Assembly (NCBI GenBank): GCA_030054275.1
Contig: JASGCF010000184.1
Coordinates: forward strand, 1-5,287
Origin: Limnohabitans sp.
GTDB lineage: Bacteria; Planctomycetota; Phycisphaerae; Phycisphaerales; SM1A02
DNA: 5,287 nt
Direction: 5' to 3'
Below the pieces are notes generated by a model. That model worked only from the letters and a program-made list of their open reading frames with translations, ran no database searches and was not told where the DNA came from. This document shows positions 1 through 5,287 of the stretch, piece by piece; position 1 is the first letter of the stretch, and every line of letters starts with the position of its first letter. Made by a program: the position numbers and the translations under genes.

Positions 1-1445
1 GCGATCCACAACGCTAAGACGCGTGGAACAGGATGCACTTCTGCGAAATCTGTAACACAGGCGAACGCGAGCGACGCGTCCTTCGTCGCGGCAAGGGCAT
101 CAAGCGCCGTCAGCCAACGCGCGCGCATGACATCATCGAGCGCCGCTTCCCACGCGCAATACAAGGCGAGCGGTTCGCCTTCGAGGATCACGCTCCCAAA
201 GACAGACTCTTGCTTTTGTGATGGAAGCGACCAAAGCGCGTAGTACGGCGGGTTGTACGGAATGTATCGATACTTCGCTTCGTAGAAACCGCCCTTGAAC
301 TCGACGCGCTTTGTATCGGCGTTCCACACGCCGTTTGTCAGGAACGGCTCTGCACCGGTCGCGAGAAAGACCTCAGCCTCCGTCACCTTTGGTCGCTCCA
401 TGGTGCGGAATCCGAACGGCGGCGGCAACTCGAAACTCCAAGTGCCCTTCCGGATCGCTTCTTTGGTTGCATCGGGGATCGCAGGCGAAGCCAGCACCAG
501 ATCTCGATATTCCCGCGAGAGTTTCGTCCACAACACAAACTCGATCGCCAGCGGGACAAAGTCGCCAAGTTTCATGCTTTGCTTGGCTGGATCGAAGCGC
601 GCCACAATGCGCGAAACAACAGGAGTAAAAACGCGCTCCGAAGCCCAGGTGCGTTCGCGTTGCGAAACATTCCCGTTCATGGCAAGCATCTGCACCGTGG
701 CAAGTTCATCTGCTGTCAGCCAACCGCGCTCGGCAAACAACAGCGCCAGCGGCTCAAACAGCGTCAAACGAAAACTCTCATCCGCCGTGCGCTCACCAAA
801 GTCCTCCGCCTTTCGCGGCATGGCGCCGATCCGTTGCGCTTGCGCAGCTGCCTGCATTCCGGAGTACATCAAATAGGCGTCTGAAACCAACGGGATGACT
901 TCACCGTTCCACCATTGGCTGAATTCTCTCTTTGCCGCGTCATCTTTGAGTTTGCGCGTCTCGATGAAGCGCCCGAAGAGCCGCGCCCACAAGATGCCGC
1001 TTTCAACGCGATCCCGCATCGCCTCCCACTCGCCGCGACGATCCGCGAATTGCTCGTAATACACGCGAGCGCTGCCGAGCGTACTCTCCACACGACCAAT
1101 CGCACCGCGATTTCCGATTTCAGAAGGCAACGCACTCTCTGCGAAGGTCCCTTGAAAGCGCCGCCCGAGTTCTGTGTCGGCCTCACCCTCTGTTCCATAC
1201 GCGGCGATCGCGGCAGCGAGGGCCTTCTTATCTGTGTCGTTGGTTGCGAAGGTACGCGAGGCTTCGTCACCCGACGCGGTGATTTCAACTTTCACCTTGC
1301 GATTTTGGCAACCAACGCCCAGCGCACAAAGCGGGAGGATCATCGCAATCAACGCGAGAAGCCGCACGCTGGTCCGCGCCTGCGCTACGAGTTCAACGAT
1401 GGTGCTTGGAAATCTTCTCGTGAGGTCTTTGCACTGTTGGGTCAT
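1..1445 (-). CDS. Uncharacterised lipoprotein, C-terminus beyond left edge
   Basis: The minus-strand frame stays open from the ATG at 1445 to the left edge, giving 481 codons without a stop. I do not recognise the family. Residues 27-46 form a lipoprotein signal: V/M-R, a hydrophobic core LLALIAMILPLCAL, then GVGC with Cys46 as the likely lipidated residue. The -3 position is Gly instead of the usual Leu/Ile/Val, so the lipobox is imperfect. The ATG start gives an unusually long 28-residue N-region containing TRRF. A GTG at 1367 would give a compact classic signal (MRLLALIAMILPLCALGVGC), and I cannot decide between them because neither has a clear Shine-Dalgarno. The mature part is mostly helical-looking and charged (residues about 50-350, with SQWWNGE near 177). 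It is followed by an aromatic segment near 385-405 (YRYIPYNPPYYALW). It probably faces the periplasm, anchored to a membrane. It diverges from the exporter gene. Confidence 0.8.
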   Translation of the reverse strand, partial: MTQQCKDLTRRFPSTIVELVAQARTSVRLLALIAMILPLCALGVGCQNRKVKVEITASGDEASRTFATNDTDKKALAAAIAAYGTEGEADTELGRRFQGTFAESALPSEIGNRGAIGRVESTLGSARVYYEQFADRRGEWEAMRDRVESGILWARLFGRFIETRKLKDDAAKREFSQWWNGEVIPLVSDAYLMYSGMQAAAQAQRIGAMPRKAEDFGERTADESFRLTLFEPLALLFAERGWLTADELATVQMLAMNGNVSQRERTWASERVFTPVVSRIVARFDPAKQSMKLGDFVPLAIEFVLWTKLSREYRDLVLASPAIPDATKEAIRKGTWSFELPPPFGFRTMERPKVTEAEVFLATGAEPFLTNGVWNADTKRVEFKGGFYEAKYRYIPYNPPYYALWSLPSQKQESVFGSVILEGEPLALYCAWEAALDDVMRARWLTALDALAATKDASLAFACVTDFAEVHPVPRVLALWI

Positions 1446-1452
1446 ACCGCGG

Positions 1453-1481
1453 ATAGTACAGCGATGCTTCCGGATTCCGAA
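1453..1481 (-). promoter_or_regulatory. Weak candidate promoter for the lipoprotein gene
   Basis: On the minus strand TTCGGA (1481-1476) and TACTAT (1458-1453) are spaced by 17 bases. They match the sigma-70 boxes at 3 of 6 and 4 of 6 positions. Transcription would begin within a few bases of the ATG at 1445, implying a leaderless message, or an untranslated leader of about 80 bases if the GTG at 1367 is the true start. The matches are weak, so this is only a guess from spacing and position. Confidence 0.2.
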
Positions 1482-1503
1482 CTTCGGTCAGAGGCGGAAT
1501 CCG
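1471..1503. promoter_or_regulatory. Palindrome cluster in the divergent promoter: operator or leader hairpin
   Basis: CGGATTCCG (1471-1479) and CGGAATCCG (1495-1503) are perfect reverse complements of each other across a 15-base spacer. Each arm is also nearly self-palindromic, CGGA-N-TCCG, so the arms can be read as two copies of one site 24 bases apart. Between them lies a third odd palindrome, CCGAA-C-TTCGG (1477-1487). The right arm covers part of GAGGCGG (1491-1497), the ribosome binding site of the exporter gene. The element could be a dimeric regulator's operator controlling both divergent genes, or an mRNA hairpin that masks the ribosome binding site. No regulator gene is present in the window. 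Confidence 0.45.
1491..1497 (+). promoter_or_regulatory. Ribosome binding site deciding the exporter start
   Basis: GAGGCGG ends 10 bases before the GTG at 1508. It is the only Shine-Dalgarno-like match near a candidate start of this gene. The next in-frame ATG, at 1577, has none, so this site favours the GTG start. Its last three bases fall in the right arm of the inverted repeat at 1471-1503. Confidence 0.45.
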
Positions 1504-1507
1504 TCCT

Positions 1508-2887
1508 GTGACATCCGCACCCCACACACCTTCAGCCAAATCGCAGACGCCCCGCGCGCACGATGCCTTCGCAGCAATGCGCGAGCCGAACTATCGGTTC
1601 TACGCGATGGCGTTTGTGACTTCAAGCATCGGCCTTCAGATGCTTTCGACCGCGATCGGATGGGAGGTGTACGAGCGCACCAAGAGTCCGTTCATTCTCG
1701 GCGCCATGGGCCTCGCGCGTGCGCTTCCCGTGATTCTCCTCACACTGCCCGCTGGCACGATCGTCGACGGAGGCGACCGCAAACGCATTCTGTCGTTCAC
1801 ACAGTTTGCATTTGCGTTGGTGGCGCTTTCCCTCGCCTTCGCCAGTTGGTCCGCTGCGCCGATTTCGCTGTTTTTCGTGCTGCTGTTGGTTTCAGGGTCG
1901 ATTCGCAGTTTCAACGCTCCGTCGCGTGGCGCACTGCTTCCATCACTCCTCACCCCAGAACGATTCGAGAACGCCATCGCATGGCAATCGGGCTTCTTCC
2001 AGTTTGCAGCGGTTGCAGGCCCCATGATTGCGGGTGTTGTGATCGCAGCACTCGGCGGCGCGTGGGCTGTCTATGCCGTGACTGCCGTGTTGTGCGCAGC
2101 CGCCGGAGTTGCCGCACTGTTCCTCCAACCTCGCCCCGTCGTACGACAGTCAGCACCACCGAAACTACGGGACATGTTTGCTGGCTATCAGCACATTGTT
2201 CGCGAGAAGACCATTTTGGGAGCCTTGACGCTTGATCTCCTCGCAGTGCTGTTTGGTGGCGCTACTGCGCTCCTACCCATTTATGCCGAAGAAATCTTGC
2301 ACTGCGGCCCCATTGGACTTGGCGCTCTGAAAGCGGCTCCGTATGTCGGAGCATTTCTCATGGCTGTCTGGCTTGCCGCACGGCCGATGTTTCGTCATGC
2401 AGGTCGAGCGTTGTTGTGGAGTGTCGCGCTCTTTGGCATCACCACCATCATGTTTGGCCTGAGCACTTCGCTTTGGGTTTCACTGCTGGCACTTGCAATT
2501 GGTGGTGCAGCCGACAACATTTCTGTGGTCATTCGCCATCTTTTGGTGCAGACTCGAACACCAGACGACCTGCGAGGACGCACGGCCGCCGTGAACAGCG
2601 TGTTTATCGAGTGCTCGAATGAGGTTGGCGCGTTTGAGTCTGGACTCGTTGCAACTTGGTTTACACCAGTTGTCTCTGCTGTGAGCGGCGGCATTGGGAC
2701 GCTGGCTGTTGTGGTTTTTGTTGCGTGGGCGTTCCCTGCACTTCGGCGCATGAAACAGGTCATTGAGCCGATACCACTGGTGCCTGAGTCGACGCGAACA
2801 GCCGAAACTGAAGTCACTCGTGCGCGTCACGAAGTTCGTGTCGCTGAGTACGAGGAAGAGGATCACCGGACGGCGGGTTCTGCCTGA
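1508..2887 (+). CDS. MFS exporter, MFS_3/EntS-like (DHA3-type)
   Basis: This is an intact 459-residue integral membrane protein of the major facilitator superfamily. It most resembles the MFS_3 group that includes the enterobactin exporter EntS and many drug-efflux proteins; these are proton-coupled exporters in the cytoplasmic membrane. Seen in the sequence: FRNxxFR-like NYRFYAMAF near residue 28 opening helix 1; the loop 2-3 motif A as G83-TIV-D87-GGDR91-K92-R93; FNAPSRGALLP near 134-147; and VNSVFIECSNEVGAFESG near 362-380, which is typical of MFS_3. Hydrophobic stretches fit about 12 helices. A charged cytoplasmic tail of about 49 residues ends in EYEEEDHRTAGSA. The start is taken as GTG 1508 because of GAGGCGG upstream; ATG 1577 (MREPNYRF) is the alternative and loses only a polar 23-residue leader. 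The substrate cannot be told from sequence. Confidence 0.88.
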   Translation: MTSAPHTPSAKSQTPRAHDAFAAMREPNYRFYAMAFVTSSIGLQMLSTAIGWEVYERTKSPFILGAMGLARALPVILLTLPAGTIVDGGDRKRILSFTQFAFALVALSLAFASWSAAPISLFFVLLLVSGSIRSFNAPSRGALLPSLLTPERFENAIAWQSGFFQFAAVAGPMIAGVVIAALGGAWAVYAVTAVLCAAAGVAALFLQPRPVVRQSAPPKLRDMFAGYQHIVREKTILGALTLDLLAVLFGGATALLPIYAEEILHCGPIGLGALKAAPYVGAFLMAVWLAARPMFRHAGRALLWSVALFGITTIMFGLSTSLWVSLLALAIGGAADNISVVIRHLLVQTRTPDDLRGRTAAVNSVFIECSNEVGAFESGLVATWFTPVVSAVSGGIGTLAVVVFVAWAFPALRRMKQVIEPIPLVPESTRTAETEVTRARHEVRVAEYEEEDHRTAGSA

Positions 2888-3015
2888 GTGCTGGCGGATG
2901 CAGGCTTTGGCGCCGAAGCTGGCGGACTATTTTCTTGTAAGAGCGGCCGATCTGTTCCGCGCACGCTGCCGCAACCCAAACTGCCACAACCGATGATGGC
3001 CGCACATGCGAGCAT
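2863..3015 (-). CDS. Candidate small lipoprotein, 50 residues
   Basis: This short minus-strand frame begins at the ATG at 3015: MLACAAIIGCGSLGCGSVRG, then a tail rich in Pro, Ala and Ser (SPPASAPKPASASTQAEP). Cys10 sits in a fair lipobox, IIGC, and a Pro/Ala/Ser tether after the cysteine is typical of small bacterial lipoproteins. Weak points: the N-region has no positive charge, and the only purine-rich site, GAGGT (3036-3032), lies 16 bases upstream, which is far. The frame also extends upstream to an ATG at 3126, but that longer version buries the signal. The last 25 bases overlap the end of the convergent exporter gene. It lies downstream of dnaE2 on the same strand. It could be a chance frame, and another open minus frame (2814-3164) overlaps it. 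Confidence 0.35.
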   Translation of the reverse strand: MLACAAIIGCGSLGCGSVRGTDRPLLQENSPPASAPKPASASTQAEPAVR

Positions 3016-3201
3016 CGGAACGAAATGCTGTACCTCGCGGATTCGCGCAAGGTGAGTGCGTACCGAAGTTGACTGGGTCTCGTAATGGCGGCAAGCAACT
3101 GTTGTGTGTGCTGGGTGGCAATACATGGACGCAGCGTATCGCCAACCTCGGGTTTCTGTTCCACTATGAACTCAACTTGCCGCGCGCGTGCACCAACGGC
3201 A
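2888..3201. other. Gap between convergent exporter and dnaE2 genes
   Basis: This stretch of 314 bases lies between the stop of the exporter and the stop of dnaE2. The only plausible gene is the small lipoprotein candidate covering 2863-3015. A second minus-strand frame (GTG 3164 to 2814) reads plausibly in its first 50 codons (VEQKPEVGDTLRPC...) but matches nothing I know. I see no RNA gene, no repeat and no stem followed directly by a T run, so how transcription of the two converging genes ends is not evident. Confidence 0.6.
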
Positions 3202-5287
3202 CTAATGAAACTGCCGCGTCGTCACCACCGCCTCCCCTTCTACAACGACCTGTGCTGTGAGATCCCATGCGTCGCTCACCAGGAGATGGGTTACACCGTG
3301 CTTCTGCTCGACTTTCCCGCGTACACAAAGCGCAACCGCATCGCGTACCACACTTCGGAGGCGCTCGTAGACCTTTGGTTTGAAGATGAGATTTGCGGTC
3401 GCTGTTTCATCTTCGATGGTCATGAACACAATGCCCTTTGCAGTGGAAGGCCGCTGTCGTACCAGTACAAGGCCAGTAACCGCGATGACTTTCCCGCTTG
3501 CAATTCGCGGACGGGGTGCGTGTTCTGCTCCGAAAGGCTGTGTGTTGCGATGTGCTTGTAAAAAACGACACGGAACTATCCGCGTTTTTCGGGGATCGAC
3601 TTTCAAGGTTGGTCGGATGACCGCGATCGGATGCCGCTGCAGCGACACTCCTGTTGCATCGAAATCCTTGGCAATACCGGAGAGTTCAGAAACTGCGGGT
3701 AGATTCGGTTCCAAGTCATCTTGTGAAAGAACTTGCCTATGAGTTTGTACAGCAGGTTGCTCTGGACTCGACGAAGCAGCAACACCGAACGACCAGAGTG
3801 TTGGTCCAACATCTCGCAGCGCCAATATTTGCCATGTTGCCTGCTGTCTCTCAAGACCCATGGATGTAAACGCGTCTGCTGCTGCAAGTCTGCGCAGGGC
3901 AGCCTGTGAGACACCGGACGCATCGAAAATATCACGAATACGCGTGAATCGTCCTTCACGCCGTACCGCTTCCACGATGCGTTGTGCATCATCGATCTCA
4001 AGACCACGAACCATGCGCATACCAAGTCGAAGTGCCGGCTGCGATGGAACATGAAAATCGGTGGTCGTACTGTGCCCGGTACATTGCCATGGCGCACAAA
4101 GCGGTTCGGGTTCCGCACGATCTGTGCGACCAAACTGCGCGAGAGACGGCGTCATACTTCGCCCTTGGCTATGCCGATGTTCCAACTGGAACTCGCCATG
4201 ATGCGCACGCGATGCAGCTTCAGCAGTTGAATGTGTATTCGTTTGAGAAATACCCGAGCAAATCCACCTGCGCCAGCGAGCATGAGGCGTACACGGACTT
4301 TGCTGCGTTGCTTGTCTGGGCTGCGTGCTCCAGCGTTCGACCAACGACGCACCTTCTGCACAACGACCGTCGCGCACCGCCTCCATCATCGCGTGCAGTC
4401 CTGCATCAACCCGAACGATGATCTCTTCGCCCTGCTCGCACCGAGTCGTTTCATGCCCAGTTCGTTCAAGCATTTTTCGTTCAAGTATTTTTCGTTCAAG
4501 TATTTTTCGTTCAAGGGTCGTATCCCACAACGAATGGTGTATGTCGACACCCCGTACGACAACGCCGTGATCTTTCGCGTCTCGCACGATTTGCGCTGGG
4601 GCGTAAAACCCCATCGGCTGGCTGTTGAGTAATGCTGCCGCAAAGGCTGCGGGGTGATGCCTCTTCAGCCACGCGCTTGCATAAACCAAAAGTGCAAAGC
4701 TTGCAGCGTGCGATTCGGGGAATCCATATCCAGAAAAACCTTTGATTTGCTCAAACACCTGCAAGGCAAATTGTCTTGAGTACCCACGCGAAACCATGCC
4801 CTGCTCAAGTTTTTCTCCGAACTGCACAATCTGATTTCCGCTGCGCTTCCACGCGGCAATCGCACGGCGCAAGTGATCTGCTTCCCCCGGCGAAAATCCC
4901 GCTGCAACAACAGCCAGTGCCATTGCTTGTTCTTGAAACAGCGGAACACCGAGCGTCTTTGCGAGTACTTGTCGCACCGCATCATCCGGATACTCGGCAC
5001 GCTCTTCGCCGCTTCGCCTCCGAAGATACGGATGCACCATGTCGCCCTGAATGGGGCCAGGTCGGACAATCGCTACTTCAATCACAAGATCATAAAAACA
5101 GCGCGGCTTCAAGCGCGGCAACATCGACATCTGCGCCCGCGACTCAATTTGAAAAACACCAACGGTATCCGCTTTGCAAACCATGTCATAGGTCAATGTG
5201 TCTTCAGCAGGAATGGTGTGAAAGCGGAGTGGAACAACTGACTGTATCGCTGTTGCTTCCGTCTCAGGGAGCGACTCAGGGAGCGAC
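3202..5287 (-). CDS. dnaE2: Error-prone DNA polymerase DnaE2 (ImuC), N-terminus beyond right edge
   Basis: This is a C-family DNA polymerase alpha subunit of the DnaE2/ImuC type, which performs mutagenic translesion synthesis with ImuB and the sliding clamp and is normally induced by DNA damage. The window holds the last 694 codons; the frame is open to the right edge, and the first ATG or TTG inside is not the start. In window residue numbers: YDMVCKADTVGVFQIESRAQM (33-53) and CFYDLVIEVAIVRPGPIQGD (63-82) belong to the palm, with Asp66 the likely third catalytic aspartate. LFQEQ (116-120) and GYGFPESHAASFA (186-198) follow. ALRLGMRMVRGL and helix-hairpin-helix repeats span about 418-477. An OB-fold spans about 598-676 (TGLVLVRQRP, SDAWDLT). 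It ends RQFH, close to the family's usual RDFH ending. The PHP domain and the first two catalytic aspartates lie outside. An extra block of about 160 residues interrupts it (258-417). No frameshift is seen. Confidence 0.93.
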   Translation of the reverse strand, partial: SLPESLPETEATAIQSVVPLRFHTIPAEDTLTYDMVCKADTVGVFQIESRAQMSMLPRLKPRCFYDLVIEVAIVRPGPIQGDMVHPYLRRRSGEERAEYPDDAVRQVLAKTLGVPLFQEQAMALAVVAAGFSPGEADHLRRAIAAWKRSGNQIVQFGEKLEQGMVSRGYSRQFALQVFEQIKGFSGYGFPESHAASFALLVYASAWLKRHHPAAFAAALLNSQPMGFYAPAQIVRDAKDHGVVVRGVDIHHSLWDTTLERKILERKILERKMLERTGHETTRCEQGEEIIVRVDAGLHAMMEAVRDGRCAEGASLVERWSTQPRQATQQSPCTPHARWRRWICSGISQTNTHSTAEAASRAHHGEFQLEHRHSQGRSMTPSLAQFGRTDRAEPEPLCAPWQCTGHSTTTDFHVPSQPALRLGMRMVRGLEIDDAQRIVEAVRREGRFTRIRDIFDASGVSQAALRRLAAADAFTSMGLERQQATWQILALRDVGPTLWSFGVAASSSPEQPAVQTHRQVLSQDDLEPNLPAVSELSGIAKDFDATGVSLQRHPIAVIRPTLKVDPRKTRIVPCRFLQAHRNTQPFGAEHAPRPRIASGKVIAVTGLVLVRQRPSTAKGIVFMTIEDETATANLIFKPKVYERLRSVVRDAVALCVRGKVEQKHGVTHLLVSDAWDLTAQVVVEGEAVVTTRQFH
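4036..4460 (-). other. In-frame extra block inside dnaE2
   Basis: The block follows the LERK repeat and ends where conserved DnaE2 sequence resumes (ALRLGMRMVRGL). It encodes about 142 residues with no domain I recognise. The first part, about 45 residues, looks helical and charged (GEEIIVRVDAGLHAMMEAVR). The rest is rich in Gln, His, Thr, Ser and Arg, and suggests a disordered linker. As I recall the family, WDCTLE and ALRLG are normally separated by only some 10-20 residues, so this is extra material. It keeps the frame and has no stop, which suggests it is translated. The position lies between the polymerase fingers and the helix-hairpin-helix region. Confidence 0.65.
4461..4515. repeat. 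15-base tandem repeat inside dnaE2, 3.7 copies
   Basis: The unit TTCGTTCAAGTATTT occurs from 4461 as three full copies; the first has C in place of T at position 11 (CATTT). A fourth copy stops after ten bases. Because 15 is a multiple of three, the polymerase frame is kept. On the minus strand it encodes LERKILERKILERKMLER, just after the conserved WDTT. The near identity of the copies points to recent duplication by slippage or unequal exchange. Confidence 0.93.
5263..5286. repeat. 12-base tandem repeat inside dnaE2, two copies
   Basis: CTCAGGGAGCGA is present twice, perfectly and head to tail, and the window ends one base later, so more copies may lie beyond. On the minus strand it encodes SLPESLPE in frame with the polymerase. 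It falls in a variable stretch just before the conserved IPAEDTLTYDM segment. Confidence 0.85.

Noticed and set aside
1429..1457. Plus-strand promoter TTGCAC-17-GATAGT for the exporter
   Set aside because: Only 3 of 6 and 4 of 6 positions match, and the -35 box lies inside the lipoprotein coding start if the ATG at 1445 is used; too weak to list.
915..1511. Plus-strand open frame of 198 codons opposite the lipoprotein gene
   Set aside because: The minus strand has a 481-codon frame with a signal sequence, so this is best read as its shadow. It also runs into the exporter start and shows no family features.
2904..2919. Stem-loop GCTTTGGCGCCGAAGC shortly after the exporter stop, as an intrinsic terminator
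   Set aside because: The stem has about six pairs including one G-T, and the T-rich stretch (ATTTTCTT) starts about nine bases after it instead of directly. It also lies inside the small lipoprotein candidate.
2814..3164. Minus-strand frame of 116 codons starting at GTG 3164
   Set aside because: The first 50 codons look plausible, but the rest has poor composition, overlaps the exporter's coding end by 74 bases, competes with the lipoprotein candidate in another frame, and matches no family I know.
3085..3561. Plus-strand open frame of 158 codons opposite the dnaE2 end
   Set aside because: It lies opposite the conserved OB-fold of dnaE2, is rich in Cys from antisense codons, and shows no recognisable motif.
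3554..3596. AAAAACG...CGTTTTT inverted repeat as a terminator
   Set aside because: It lies in the middle of the dnaE2 coding region, the arms are A/T-rich and short, and the loop is long; Arg/Lys/Phe codons explain the bases.
4461..4515. Short direct repeats as a CRISPR array
   Set aside because: The units are contiguous 15-mers without spacers and encode an in-frame peptide repeat.

Overview
This 5.3 kb window is bacterial chromosomal DNA of moderately high GC, estimated by eye at 55-60%. It holds two clear genes, one clear uncharacterised gene, one doubtful small gene and little spacer. The clearest family is an error-prone DNA polymerase DnaE2 (ImuC). DnaE2 occurs in many non-enteric bacteria. 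Together with a lipoprotein-rich style, this suggests an environmental lineage, possibly Planctomycetota/Phycisphaerae-like, but that placement is an impression and not a demonstrated assignment.

Layout from left to right. Bases 1-1445, minus strand: the N-terminal 481 codons of an uncharacterised lipoprotein, cut off by the left edge. Bases 1446-1507: a 62-base divergent promoter region with a cluster of short palindromes, including a perfect 9-base inverted repeat that overlaps the ribosome binding site of the next gene. Bases 1508-2887, plus strand: an intact 459-residue major facilitator exporter of the MFS_3/EntS type. Bases 2888-3201: a gap between the convergent genes, with a candidate 50-residue lipoprotein on the minus strand (2863-3015) whose end overlaps the end of the transporter gene. 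Bases 3202-5287, minus strand: the C-terminal 694 codons of dnaE2, cut off by the right edge. Any imuA/imuB partners would lie beyond that edge.

How the genes relate: the lipoprotein and the exporter are divergent and probably share a control region. Whether they act together is unknown. DnaE2 is a translesion polymerase, normally induced by DNA damage, and has no evident functional link to the other genes.

The most unusual thing here is the dnaE2 gene. Between the conserved WDTTLE and ALRLGMRMVRGL motifs it carries an in-frame extra block of about 160 codons. The block opens with a 15-base tandem repeat (LERKI/M units) and continues into a Q/H/T/S/R-rich stretch with no recognisable domain. 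A second in-frame tandem repeat (12 bases, SLPE units) lies at the right edge, in another variable position. The opposite strand of the extra block also carries a long, fairly protein-like open frame. I found no CRISPR array, tRNA, rRNA, insertion sequence or convincing intrinsic terminator.
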